This document shows positions 35,030 through 45,439 of a DNA stretch of 64,000 nucleotides, piece by piece. The stretch comes from Euborellia annulipes (taxonomy: Eukaryota > Arthropoda > Insecta > Dermaptera > Anisolabididae). A program made the position numbers and the translations under genes. Below the pieces are notes generated by a model, which saw nothing but the letters and a program-made list of their open reading frames with translations, had not been told where the DNA came from and ran no database searches. Within the stretch, counting starts at the first letter, position 1. Every line of letters starts with the position of its first letter. Location: contig JAKCPI010031582.1 in NCBI GenBank assembly GCA_023213315.1, positions 27,547 to 91,546 of the forward strand. The letters are read 5' to 3'.

Positions 35030-36258
35030 ATTTTAGTATACAGTGTCTATGAATTCTTCGGACTATTAGCATAACATGATTATCACATCAAGTAATGAAG
35101 GCTTTGAAGCAAAAATATAAATTCCTTGACGATCCTTAACGATTTATACACGCTTTTCAAAGGTTATCCAATTAGTGAAGCAAAAGAAAAAAGAAACATA
35201 TTGACATATTAAATTGAAACATCGACGAAGCAAAAAAACAATGTTTTGACATTGCCAAATTAAGAAGTATAATCGTTCAATAAACATGTTGATAAGGAAA
35301 AATTAGTGAATATACTAATTAGAATATAAATTTAAAAGATATTATTTTTAACTAATTCTACGTGCATGTTACTAATTAAAGAATCTATAAATGATTTTTT
35401 ATCTTTCACATATACCAACAACATAGGTAGGTAGCTTTTAGTATAATGTCCGAATGTGTGTGAGAACCTTTGTGTAATTTATACAGAATAGGTATTACAA
35501 TTTAATACTAATTGGAGTTAACATAAGTTAAAAGTAAACTGAAAACTTTTTACAAAAATTTGAATAAATACAATTTAGTGAAAAAAAAATATAAAATTAA
35601 TTAATTCTTTAAATTTTACAAAATTTGATGATTTTGTTTAAATTAAAGTTCCTATAATAAATAGCCAACAGATCAATCGCAAGCTGATTCCTGGCCAAAC
35701 ACTATCAGGAGCAAGCAAAAGTTGTTTTTTTTTTCAATAATTTTATGCAAAATAGTCGATCATATATATTGGCCATCCCTGATATGTATCATATCATTAT
35801 CTATTAAAAATAAAAAAGAAAAAGATTTGCTTTGGGACACATAATATGTTAATTAAAGATAACATCGAAACTATTTTAATAACATAAATTCAAATTAATA
35901 ATAAACTTGATTAATTTCCACTTAAACATAATACAATGTACAAATTGTATAATGATATACACAAAGACGAACTGTGATTAATAGTTATAATTTTGCAAGA
36001 GCGACAAGCAGCTGGCTCTTGATTTAGATTGGTGTATGCATTATTCAGGCATTTATTACCAATTAGAATCCACAAGACCGGAACGGAGGCGCATCACTTC
36101 TTTAATATTGGATGATATACTGAACAAGGTAGAGATTGATTTATAAATTAGATATTAAAATTTAATCTTTAAGAGTAAAAATCGAAACTATTAATAAATT
36201 GCAAAAGGAATCATGTTTTGAAAATATGTTTAGGTTGGTCCTTCAATGGTCTTTTTAA
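35030..36258. other. Gene-free AT-rich stretch
   Basis: No repeats or genes recognised. Confidence 0.5.
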
Positions 36259-36260
36259 AT

Positions 36261-37210
36261 GGACCCTGTTATGCATTAGTGTGTCAAGCGCCAAAAAATT
36301 AAAAAATCTGGTGTGACTGGCGCACAGCACACAACTTTCTCTTACCTTCGGTAATCGAAAGTTGTGTACTGTCTTGTCACACCAGATTTTTTGTGTCGGC
36401 ATGTATTTAGTTCCAGGCAGTAGGGAATATTTGAATTCAGATGTCAAATTTATAAGCATGGGAAAATATTTATATTTTGTTACCATGGCAACCATTTCTC
36501 CTATCTTTCCTATGAAGCACAAGAGTAAAGTGTGCTTCAAACAATTTTGAGGGCAAAACGAGAATATACATTTGAAAGAGCATCTAAAAAATAATTGATT
36601 TTTGAATTTTAATCAAAATCGTTAGAGCGAATTTTGAGAAAATCGAAAAAAAACTGAAAAAGTACATCAGTAAAGTACTAGTACTCTTTGACCGATTTTG
36701 ATTAAAAGCTTATTTTCCGGTCCCGGGAGGTGTTTAACTTAAATATAAAATTTCAGCCTCATAGCTTAATTCCTTCATGCTTAAAATTGAACACACACAC
36801 ACACACACACACAACACACACACACACACAGACACACAGACAGACCATGTCGCGAAAACCACTTTTTTGGATTCAGGGGACCTCAAAACGTGAAGATCCA
36901 TCAAAATCTCGACATCGAATTTTTGACATGAATCCAATACTTTCTCTCTATATATATATTACATATATACATAGGTAAGAGAAAGTAAAATTGAGTTAAG
37001 CACGGAATATTGTTTCAAATGCTATAATTAATATTTTTTATGAAATGTCCTAAAAAAATGTATATTTAATTTTAAACCATTAAATATTTAATGTTACTTA
37101 CACAATTACAAAAAAAATTATATATAATCCAATGAAAACAAAAAACTTTAATGTTAATTTTCTCAAAATTCGGTAGCTGGCGCTTGACACACTAATGCGT
37201 AACAGGATCC
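36261..37210. mobile_element. Family C MITE split by a family A insertion
   Basis: Termini GGACCCTGTTATGCATTAG (left) and CTAATGCGTAACAGGATCC (right) are inverted. TGTGTCAAGCGCCA and TGGCGCTTGACACA continue the inverted repeat. The flank AAAT is repeated on both sides. The uninterrupted relative at 54984-55240 is about 257 bp, so removing 36302-36988 restores a normal-sized element. Confidence 0.85.
36302..36988 (-). mobile_element. Family A copy 5, nested in family C
   Basis: It starts with the terminal hairpin (AATCTGGTGTGACTGGCG) and ends GGTAAGAGAAAGTAAA. The core is inverted relative to 34357-35029, with a (CA)n run at 36790-36840. Comparison with the empty site in 54984-55240 shows insertion into an A-rich stretch before TTGAGTT, with no duplication beyond A residues. 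Confidence 0.9.
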
Positions 37211-37416
37211 AAATAAGCATTGCATTTATAAAATTATCACATTAATGTCTTAAATATAATTGTATAACAAGGTAAATTTCAATTTATTTAATAACTAATC
37301 ATTTAAATTAGGAAAATCTCGCTTTTTTGATACAAAGTTGATAGTATAATAACAAGTGTTATGCATTAATTAGAACGTTTTTGTATAATGAAAGATTAAA
37401 AAAAAAAATTGTTTTA
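37211..37416. other. Short AT-rich interval
   Basis: Nothing recognised. Confidence 0.5.
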
Positions 37417-37580
37417 AGGTTTTTTTCGGCATCTAAGGCCATTTAGATCTCTATTTATTTCAACTGATTGGTAACCCAATTCATTTGAAATAAATTTTTC
37501 TGGCTTGGGACGAGAAGCGAACCCGGGACCCCCTCAGTTATAAGAAGCTAATGTCGTCTCTCTAGGCCACGGGTCATGGG
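37417..37580 (-). mobile_element. tRNA-derived SINE, family D
   Basis: The minus-strand tail TTTTTTCGGCATCTAAGGCC is followed by an ATTTGAAATAAATTTTTCTG body and a tRNA-like head with B-box complement GAAGCGAACCCGGGACC. Head and body differ from family B but the tail stem-loop is shared. Its stem is partly decayed. Confidence 0.75.
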
Positions 37581-37625
37581 TTTAATTAAAGATAAATGTG
37601 CCCCCATTAATTAATTTGTTATAAC

Positions 37626-38172
37626 TAGAGACCGGACAAAAAAGCATAAAAAAAATGGAAAAAAAGTGCTTAAAAAGCATAAAAATCTTGAATAATAAGA
37701 TGTTAAATAAGCATAAAAGTTGAAAAAAAGCATCTAATAAGCAATTTTACTCATACCAATGGCGTATACAAATTTTTTTTTTAAAGAAAAATTGCAAAAA
37801 ATTTTGTTTTTGCGGAACCAAATTTTTTCACCCTGATGAAAAATTTTTTTTCCAGGGCTATATTTTTTCGCACTGCGGGGTTTTTGAAATTTTTTTTTTT
37901 TTTTGGGGGGGCCCTCCCCCTCCTTATATACGGCCCTGGTGTATGCGTGTGCGAATGGGAAAAAGTGTGTTTTTTAATAAAAAAAAAAAAAAAAATTATA
38001 AATATTCGTAAAATAAGTTCAAATAAGCATGAAAGGGAAAAAAAAAAGCAAAAAAAGCATAAAAAATGCAATCTCAATACACTTAGTTTTTCCTAATTCG
38101 TATAGAAATTAAATATCTAATGGTTGCTTATAAAATTGATCAATAAGCATTTTGCTTAAAATCCGGTCTCTA
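37626..38172. mobile_element. 547-bp hAT-type element with 8-bp TSD and nested insert
   Basis: It starts TAGAGACCGGACAAAAAAGC and ends TTAAAATCCGGTCTCTA. The palindromic GTTATAAC is duplicated perfectly (37618-37625 and 38173-38180). The interior repeats AAAAAGCATAAAA several times on either side of a second element at about 37749-37935. Confidence 0.9.
37749..37935. mobile_element. Degraded MITE nested in the hAT element
   Basis: CAATGGCGTATACAAATTT at the left and CTTATATACGGCCCTG at the right resemble the termini of 28098-28388. G/C and T runs lie inside. A SINE-tail-like GTGTGCGAATGGGAAAAAG plus poly-A follows to 37995. No matching duplication was found. Confidence 0.55.
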
Positions 38173-38367
38173 GTTATAACACTCTGGGCTTTATTAATTT
38201 TTCAAGCATGCCTTTGATGAAATGAATAAAAAAAATCCAATGTCATTTGGTATGCCTACCTATCAGGCAAACACGAAATCTTGGAATAAAATTGATAAAT
38301 GCCAAACGGAGATCTACTTAAGCTTGGCAACAGACCCCACAATCGTTGCAATTAAGTGATGTCATGC

Positions 38368-38634
38368 TAAGGGCGGATACAGGGGGTAAAGGGGGTAATT
38401 ACCCCCCTCCCCCCGAGATTAAAAAAAATACTTTTTTTTTCGAAAAAAAATTTATTTTTAATGTAAAATTTTAAAAATTAATATTTAAAAATTTCATTTG
38501 TATTTAGATTCTGACAAACAAGTACAGAATGTGCCTTTAAATTACCGAAATTAAGAAAAAATAGTGTGCTGTGCGACGAATCACACCAGATTAGCCCCCC
38601 CCCCCCCCGAGAAACACCTCTGGATCCGCCCTTG
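38368..38634 (+). mobile_element. Family E hAT-like MITE (267 bp), 8-bp TSD
   Basis: TAAGGGCGGATACAGGGGG opens it and CTCTGGATCCGCCCTTG closes it. The flanks TGTCATGC (38360-38367) and TGTCATGA (38635-38642) match at 7 of 8 positions. GGTAATTACCCCCC lies next to the left end. The inner segment 38541-38593 (TGTGCTGTGCGACGAATCAC) is the 3' hairpin arm of family A, so the MITE is chimeric. Confidence 0.9.
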
Positions 38635-38721
38635 TGTCATGAGCAGCAAAAGCTCGGAATTGGCGACAGAGAGCAATCAGCGATTTGAACGAATAAATAA
38701 ATAAATAAATTTATTTAATTT

Positions 38722-38855
38722 CTATTTTCATTTATCAGTCAAATAAATACGCTTTCTAAAGAATATATTTTGACTTCTCTATCTAAAATATTTAAAACAT
38801 GGAATAGTTTGAAAGAGAAAAGTGCGCACAGTTGCCCCGAATGACTCTACATATC
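38722..38855 (-). repeat. Half copy of DNA element L
   Basis: Complementary to 25853-25985: GTGCGCACAGTTGCCCCGAA and TGACTCTAC at its right end, preceded by AGAATATATTTTGACTTCTC. Only one terminus is present. Confidence 0.7.
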
Positions 38856-38908
38856 GTTATTCAAAGTGGGGTAAAAATAAAAGTTTTGGTCTTAATAAGA
38901 GCTCAAAA

Positions 38909-39001
38909 TATTTTTATTGATTTGATTTTGTAGCTATTGATATTTTGTAATTTTGTAAGGTATTGTGAGAGATGGCCGAGTAGCCATAACCTAAATAAAT
39001 A
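38909..39001 (+). mobile_element. 93-bp 5'-truncated LINE end with 12-bp TSD
   Basis: GAGATGGCCGAGTAGCCATA and ACCTAAATAAATAAA are a LINE-type 3' end. It is bracketed by perfect AAGAGCTCAAAA duplications (38897-38908 and 39002-39013). Only the last 93 bp were copied. The family differs from 3976-4443. Confidence 0.85.
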
Positions 39002-39026
39002 AAGAGCTCAAAAAGTATTATATAAA

Positions 39027-39171
39027 CTCAGAATTCGCAGAGACTTTGCAGCCAAGAGATTAAATAAAAAAATCTTTTATTTAATTTTTATTTGCCAACG
39101 TTTCAAATAAAAATTAAATAAAATATTTTTTTATTTAATCCCCTGGCTGCAAAGTCCCTGCGAATCCTCAG
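39027..39171. repeat. 145-bp palindromic foldback
   Basis: The arm GGACTTTGCAGCC..TTTTTATTTG (from 39027) returns as CAAATAAAAATTAAAT..GGCTGCAAAGTCC (to 39171), with CCAACGTTT at the centre. The AACGTTT core is like those of the Penelope-type foldbacks elsewhere, but the hammerhead-like block is missing. Confidence 0.8.
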
Positions 39172-40511
39172 TAAATCTCCACAGCCAAAAAACATCAATT
39201 TATCGTATTATATTAATATAAATATTGATAAAATTGATTAAACAAAGAAAATCATTTCTTAACGTTAGTATTTAAGAATGAAAGAACCCTTTACTTGCCA
39301 ACAATGTAGTCAGCAAAAATTTCGAAATCAGTGGAACGAATGAAGAAAATAATTTAAGAAAAATACCAAGTAATTAACTTGAACGAAACCTTAGGGGACT
39401 TTTCATCGTGATCCAATGAATATAAAATGATTTTTTTTAATTATTAAATTACATATAACGAAATATGTTTTGTTATAATAAACTCATTAAATTAGAACAA
39501 AAAAATATTTATATATAAAGTGTTAAAAGTTTTTATAATATCTTGCTACAGTTGATCTCTAGAGAGCGGCTCTTTTCAAAGATTATCTTGGCGAACAAAA
39601 AATTATATTAACTTATAATAAATGCCTATTAATATCTAAGTGGTTTTTAATATTATTTTAATGAATAGCAAAGTTGTATCAAATGCCTGAGCGCAAATTT
39701 TTCATCAGTATATACTACTATATATTTAAATTAGCTTTAGTTATTCTAGCAAGCAATTTGAGTTAATAGTATGCATAAAACATTAAGAGTCAAGGAGTCG
39801 TGATTTGCTTCAATCTCGGCTCATATAGTGGGTGGTATAAAAAATTGAGAAGGGGAAATTAACAGAGGGGGTAGCCGATTTCCGGCCATCCAGGGTCGCC
39901 GATTGTGACGCTTGGCTGCGCCGATGGAACGTCGTTAACGGGGACATCAGGCACACAGGTGTGCCTTTGTTATAGGGTGGATCAAAAACTCGAAGGGTTT
40001 GATGGTTTGCCATAAAACATATAATTTTTAATTATTTAAAAAAGAAAATTCGAGAAATTAACTTATTTATTAATTTTTTGCCTTCCACCTAAAAGAAATT
40101 GTTTAAATGTAACGGATTTAAGCTGAAAAAATTTATTTTTCCTTATCTGAGGGCATTTAGACCCCGTTTTTATTTATTCGAATTAATTGGTAGTTAATAG
40201 GCCTATAATTTAAATAAATTATATGAAAATATTAATTAAAATTGAATAATAATGGTTATGCGGAATGGGCTTAAGTGGAGTTTTAGGACTCCAATGAGAA
40301 TCGTTTTTCATTTTGAATAAAAAGGAATGAGTAGAAATTCGGGGCGAGGAATTGTTACGTAAAAATTTTTTAGAGACGTTTATACTTCTCGAGAGAGAAA
40401 CAAGAACATTATACGAGAATGCTTTTCTAGAACAAAATTATCTCTTAAGAACCCCTAAAAATGACGGGGGTAAAATGTGGTATTTTATAATGATTGGAGG
40501 TTATAAGAGAA
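39172..40511. other. Gene-free; complex island at 39780-40010
   Basis: The block 39840-40000 (GATTTCCGGCCATCCAGGG, GACGCTTGGCTGCGCCGATG) is single copy and GC-rich. It is not recognisable as coding. A SINE tail remnant (GAGGGCATTTAGACC) is at 40148. Confidence 0.4.
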
Positions 40512-40757
40512 TCATATGCAATTCTCAATTGGAAGATTACTCCTTAATGGATAGCAGGTTCTTCAAGCAATATTTCAATAAAAAACAATTATTTTTCATT
40601 TTCAGGATTTTATTCATTTGATGACTGTGTGTGCTAGTGGTACTGTTCACACACAGTCATCGAATGAATAAAATCCTGAAAATGAAAAATAATTATGTTT
40701 TTTATTGAAATATTGCTTGAAGAACCTGCTATCCATTAAGGAGTAATCTTCCAATTA
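40512..40757. repeat. ~245-bp near-perfect palindrome
   Basis: Arms of about 110 bp run from GGAAGATTACTCCTTAATGG inward to TTTGATGACTGTGTGTG, and back out through CACACACAGTCATC to AAGGAGTAATCTTCC. The loop is short (CTAGTGGTACTGTT). The plus-strand frame across it is an artefact. It is probably a foldback insertion. No duplication was found. Confidence 0.85.
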
Positions 40758-40945
40758 AAAATTGTAGTATTTTATACAAACTAAATCAAAATAAGTGAAT
40801 TTTTACTTTCTCTACCAAATGAAAAAAAGGGGGGGGGAAGTTTAATCTATTTTCTTTTTTTCTTGAAGGAGAATTTCTACAAACTTTAGCTAGGAATTTC
40901 TAATTATCAAATTAAATTATTAGCTATTATTATTCAGATGGAGAT
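40758..40945. other. Short AT-rich interval
   Basis: Contains a TTTTTACTTTCTCTACC piece like the family A start (40800) and nothing else. Confidence 0.4.
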
Positions 40946-41096
40946 ACCAATTTATTTGGATTATTATTTTGAGTCAACGTTTTGGAGTCCAAACGACTCC
41001 TCTTACAGGACCATGCGGGGCCAAGAAAATAAATTTGCTCTCAATTTTGTCGAAACGTTGACTCATTGCGGAAGGAGATAATCCAAATAAATTGGC
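40946..41096. mobile_element. Penelope-type foldback, AACGTTTTGG core
   Basis: CCAATTTATTTGGATTATTA and GAGTCAACGTTTTGGAGTCC return as CGAAACGTTGACTC and ATAATCCAAATAAATTGG. On the minus strand CTGTAAGAGGAGTC, a loop, then GGACTCCAAAACGTTGAC repeats the stem-then-GAAAC-like order of the other foldbacks. Confidence 0.6.
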
Positions 41097-41145
41097 TTGA
41101 AAATCATCTTCAGATTTTTATTTAACTTCATCTTTCTAAAACAAT

Positions 41146-41296
41146 ACAGGGCCGGATCTGGGGGGGGGGGGGGGGGGTGGGTGCTCGGGGGGGCAGATAG
41201 GGGGGGAAAAAAAAAAAATATAAAAAAAAAAAAAAAAAATAAATTTTTAAAAAAAAGGGGGGGGGGGGAGAAAAATCCCCCCCCCCCCCACCCTCA
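41146..41296. repeat. Decayed family F end with G/A/C homopolymer runs
   Basis: CAGGGCCGGATCTGGGG is the family F terminus (compare 52374 and 58427). Long G, A and C runs follow. The far terminus is missing. The runs may partly be assembly noise. Confidence 0.5.
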
Positions 41297-42699
41297 ATTA
41301 TTTTATTGAAAAGTTTAATAAATTGGTAACACCTTGTAGACATGAAGATACAACTATCATCATTTGGAAAAAGAATCCCACCGCCCTAGAGTCCAAAATG
41401 AGCGATGAAATTCGACTCGACCCTCCTCGTCGGCTCGAATTTCCTACAGGCCATCATCTCATCAACAGATTTATGGCTCTTCTTTTGAGAAGAGATGATA
41501 GGCTTTGATGTCGATCTGCCGGGCCAAAATAGGTTAATTACTTTGATAATTAGTCATAATTAAAGAGTTAACTCACTCATGAAGGTTGAGAATTAGGGTG
41601 ATTCTTTTGAAAAATATTAATTTTGACAGATATTAATACTAAATGAAAATTATGAACTTGAGACTTAGCACTAAATAAGAACAAAGTCTAATACCAAAAT
41701 GAAAAAGGAACAGAAGAAATCAACAGTATTTAATATGAAAATGATTGATAAAAGAGCGCTGGTTTCTTCTCAATTTTGGGAGAAATTTTATGTGTAGTAA
41801 GTTCTGTTTAATACTAACTAAGGTACCCGTATATAAACTAAATAAATCCCCGAATAAAATTTTAATTTAATATAAAATGACCTAAGGTTAAACATTTAGT
41901 AAATTGATTTATGTTTTTTTTTCACTTTTTTAGAATTACATTCATCAAATTTCTAGTAACTAAAAGTGTTTTTTAATTATTAACTTCAAATTAAGAGAAA
42001 AAAATTAATTAATGCTTTGATAATTACTCGTAAAATAGATATTTGAAGTATGCTATATCTAAATTATGATTGACAGACTTTCTCTAAAAATTTAAGCATT
42101 TTTTTATTAACTGTGGCTTGATTAAATTTAATTACTATTCCGGCGTTAGTTACTTTTTTTTTTTATTTAATTACAAATCCAATCAACCTTTAGAAACTCG
42201 GGAAAATTTTAATTTTATTTAGAACCAAAAAATTATCATCAGATAAAAGAGAAATAAATCTTTTTAAAATTTAATTCGAAAATAAATTATAGGTTAACTA
42301 AGTAGGATTAAAGAATTAATCAAAAAAGTATGGTTCGACAATTTTTTTAAGATAATTTGCAAATAAAATATTTCATTTGGTAGAATGAAAAACATTAGGT
42401 CAATGGAGTTTTAATGATTTATTATGTTAATAAATTACTGAAACTTATGACCTAGTGTTTTTAAATTATTCTATTCAATATTATTTTTAAACACACACTT
42501 TTTCCCATTACGGTAGCTAACGGGCTTATTCATTTTCACTTTGGAGCTCAAAATTTCTGAAAATTTCGATGTCAACCACGAGTTACTCGACATAAGCTTA
42601 ATGCTGAAATTTATATTCTTTTATTTCTCATTCTTTACTGGAAATGAATTGTTACTGGTTCTCTGTTCGATAAAGTTTATTAATTGGGCCGGCTGGCCT
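41297..42699. other. Gene-free AT-rich stretch
   Basis: The only complex patch is 41340-41520, with an unassigned plus-strand frame. Nothing else is recognised. Confidence 0.45.
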
Positions 42700-42900
42700 G
42701 GCAAGAAGAAGGAACAACAGCCACCAAGATCATCATTGTTAAGCAACGCCAAGTGGTGCTGAAAATCGGGATAGGTGGCCCCCGAAAAACAAGACCATTT
42801 AACGCCCGCCGGAAGCCATCGATACATGCATTTAATAAATAATCAATAAATAAATTTATAAAAGTCAAATGGCCTCTCCAGCCGAAATGACTTTAAAAAA
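42700..42900 (+). mobile_element. 5S-rRNA-like headed SINE
   Basis: GTTAAGCAACGCCAAGTGG and GGTGCTGAAAATCGGGATAG then GTGGCCCCCG (42739-42785) follow the order of the 5S rRNA internal promoter (box A TTAAGCAACG.C, IE/box C GTACTTGGATGGGTGACC). The tail AAGTCAAATGGCC..GCCGAAATGACTT is the stem-loop found on the tRNA-headed SINEs, and poly-A follows. 5S-derived SINEs (SINE3 class) are known. The match is by eye and imperfect. Confidence 0.55.
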
Positions 42901-44101
42901 AAGAAGTTATTAAAACAAAAAAAAAAATGTTATAATATAAATTTAATTCTTGGGCATTTGAGAATCGTAATGGCATCAAATGACTTATGCCTAAGGGGAT
43001 GTATATTTTAACCGAATATAACCTCTCTAATAAAATTGTCTTACGAGAGAGAGAAAAAATCCCGAGGACACAAAGACGATGTTAGTGAAGATCCTAGGCG
43101 AAAGAGTAATTTTTTTTACACACTATTATCTGAAATTAAATTCAGATACCGTATATAATAAAATTAGTTTTAGTATCGCCTGAGAGATAAACGAATAATA
43201 CCCAATGTGGATTATAAAAATGTCATTTAAATTTAAGTGGAAATAATACTTTGATGAGATAAAATAATTAATAAAAATTGTATTTAAAATTTTTAAAATA
43301 AATTAAAAATTAAAATTGTATTTAATTTAAAAAAGAAGAGATAGAGTGTTCACTCGGACAACACTAAAATCTGAGCCATGGAAATATTTTGTTTTACCAA
43401 ATGGTATTTTTAGAATTTGGACATTAGTAGCTTCTTTATTAACTTTAACTAGCCACCTATCCAAAACCAAGCCACAACAATTTAAACTTAGACCCACTGA
43501 TTTTTGTGGCAAGTTTCCAAGGCCGTCGCACGGTCGTTTATTTGGTACTTTAAATGATTTATAACAAATAAGGATCTAATAATAAAATAATAATAAATTT
43601 TCTCTTTCATTTAAATAAAATAATAATATTGAGAGGAAGGGCAGAGGGAGCCAAAAAGAAATAATTCTGAATGCTACAACAATCCGTGATTTTTAAGTCA
43701 TTTTGTCGTCAAACATAACGTCATTTTTGGTCAGTCTATTACCAGTTTCTGACGTCATTTTGACGGGTCTCTGCTAGCTGGGAACGGTCAAAAGTTTAAA
43801 TCTTAATATAAAAATAATTTAAAAAATCTGGTGTGACTGGTCGCACCGCACACAATTTCTCTTCATTCAGCAACTAATTAAATTTTTAATATCAATATTT
43901 TGAGCTCCTCTCAGCCATTATTGCAATAATAGTTCATTCGTATTTACAGTATATATTTTTATATATAAGACAAAGATAAATTAGTAGCACTATTAAAAAT
44001 TGAAAAGAGTATTGAAATATGCTTGTGAAATCTTATTTATTATTTCCTTTCCAAAAGTCAACTCTTTTCCAATTCAAATAACAAATCTTTTATTTTATTA
44101 T

Positions 44102-44106
<5 letters not shown>
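42901..44106. other. Gene-free; family A remnant
   Basis: AAATCTGGTGTGACTGGTCG at 43825-43860 is one arm of the family A hairpin. Two overlapping unassigned frames at 43327-43564 lie in a single-copy, less AT-rich patch. Confidence 0.45.
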
Positions 44107-44142
<36 letters not shown>

Positions 44143-44345
44143 ACCAAATAAGATAAAGGGTGTGTTCCCTTTGTCAGGGACCCGGAAATGGCCTTTGACC
44201 CGAGCACCTTGGAGCAGGCGCTATGCCGCCGCAGGTGTTCGGGGTCAAGGGCCGCCATATTCATATTCAAATGTCAATGGCGTCCCGGTGGGATCCTCGA
44301 CCTTCGCAATCGGGCTCTCTGTCTGCATCCTCTCCCTATTTGAAT
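44107..44345 (-). mobile_element. Poly-A-tailed retroposed copy of a GC-rich RNA
   Basis: On the minus strand a GC-rich stretch (GGATCCCACCGGGACGCCAT, ATGGCGGCCCTTGACCCC, AAGGTGCTCGGGTCAAAGG) runs into TTATTTGGTTCTT and an unbroken run of over 30 A. This is what a reverse-transcribed, polyadenylated RNA looks like. It folds: GGCCTTTGACCCGAGCACC pairs with GGTGTTCGGGGTCAAGGGCC. The frame starting MNMNMAALDPEHLRRHSAC could be coding, but I do not recognise it. It could be a processed pseudogene or a SINE. Confidence 0.5.
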
Positions 44346-44889
44346 ACCTAAACGTCGAATTTCAAAATATTTTTTCTCTAACACATAACAAAGATAAAGG
44401 ACTATATGTCAATAAAGAATCAATTTAAATATATGAATTTGATAAAATCCTCTGGCGAAAACAGAAAGAAGTTTTGAGGGTTAATTCATAATTCTTTTAA
44501 CTACTTCATTAGCAGATGTTTTTTGTTCAAATTTGCATTTTACAATTTCTATTTATTTGTTTATTTATTTTACAATTATATATTTAAATTAAAAGCTTGT
44601 GAAAAAAACAAGTATTTACTTCTTTTTTTTTGTTAAACACATTACCTCGTTATTTTAGAGTTTCAGATTGAATTTTCCCAGCAAATTTTGACAAGTAATT
44701 TATTGATATTTTCCAAGTGTTTTGAAGCTAATTGACTTTTGTTTATAAAAACAAAAAAAAAAAAAACTATAATTTTGGCAAATTCAAGGTTAAAGCAAAG
44801 CAAAAAATTTTTAATAATGGACTAAATAGAATAATTATATCCTATATGTACACATTATAAAATGAAAACTATTCAAAAATTAACTTTTT
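44346..44889. other. Gene-free AT-rich stretch
   Basis: Nothing recognised. Confidence 0.5.
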
Positions 44890-45050
44890 TATATCGATTT
44901 TTTTTTTTATTTAAACCCAGTCCTTATTCATTTATATTGTTTGATAGCCAATTCAATTTAAATAAATTTTTGTTGCATGGGACGAGATGCGAATCCGCGA
45001 TGTTTTATTTTTTGATTTTCTTTTTTTCCCCGGGGTTTTGTGTAACATTC
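44890..45050 (-). repeat. SINE D body fragment
   Basis: AGCCAATTCAATTTAAATAA and TTTTTGTTGCATGGGACGAG resemble the SINE D body and head. The tail has decayed. Confidence 0.5.
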
Positions 45051-45055
45051 TCATG

Positions 45056-45439
45056 CTGAACGCATACCAATTGAGCAAAAATACTCAATGACAAAACATT
45101 TTGTCCAAGAACAAAATGTTTTGCCCAATGCCAAAGCACACCGATTGAGCAAAATATTTTGCCATTGAACAAAATGTTCTGCCATTCACCAAAATGTTTT
45201 ACCATTGGACAAAATGTTTTGTCATTCAGCAAAATGTTTTGCCATTGAGCATTTTGCTTCCAGTAAGCAGTTTGTTACCAGTAAAATAATTTGTCTTTAA
45301 GAGGGCTCGGGGGGGGGGGGTGTATGTTTTGTCCAAGAGCAAAAAGTTTTGCTCAATCCAAAGCATACCGATTGAACAAAACGCTCAATGGCAAAACATT
45401 TTGTTCGAAAACGTTTTTGCTCAATTGATGTGCGTTCAG
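45056..45439. mobile_element. MITE with inner minisatellite
   Basis: The termini CTGAACGCATACCAATTGAG and CTCAATTGATGTGCGTTCAG are inverted. The interior at 45085-45260 is a tandem array of a ~21-bp unit based on CAAAATGTTTTGCCATTGAG, each unit containing its own small palindrome AACATTTTG/CAAAATGTT. A G-run and a second small cluster of the unit are at 45310-45410. No duplication identified. Confidence 0.75.

Noticed and set aside
36211..36540. 109-codon minus-strand frame, similar to 61757-62107
   Set aside because: It is repeated because both lie in family A copies. The frame crosses the terminal hairpin and family C, so it is not a gene.
41160..41295. Glycine- and proline-rich protein frames
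   Set aside because: They translate G, A and C homopolymers at a decayed transposon end.
45085..45260. CRISPR-like array of ~21-bp repeats
   Set aside because: Units are contiguous with no spacers, within a eukaryotic MITE; it is a minisatellite.
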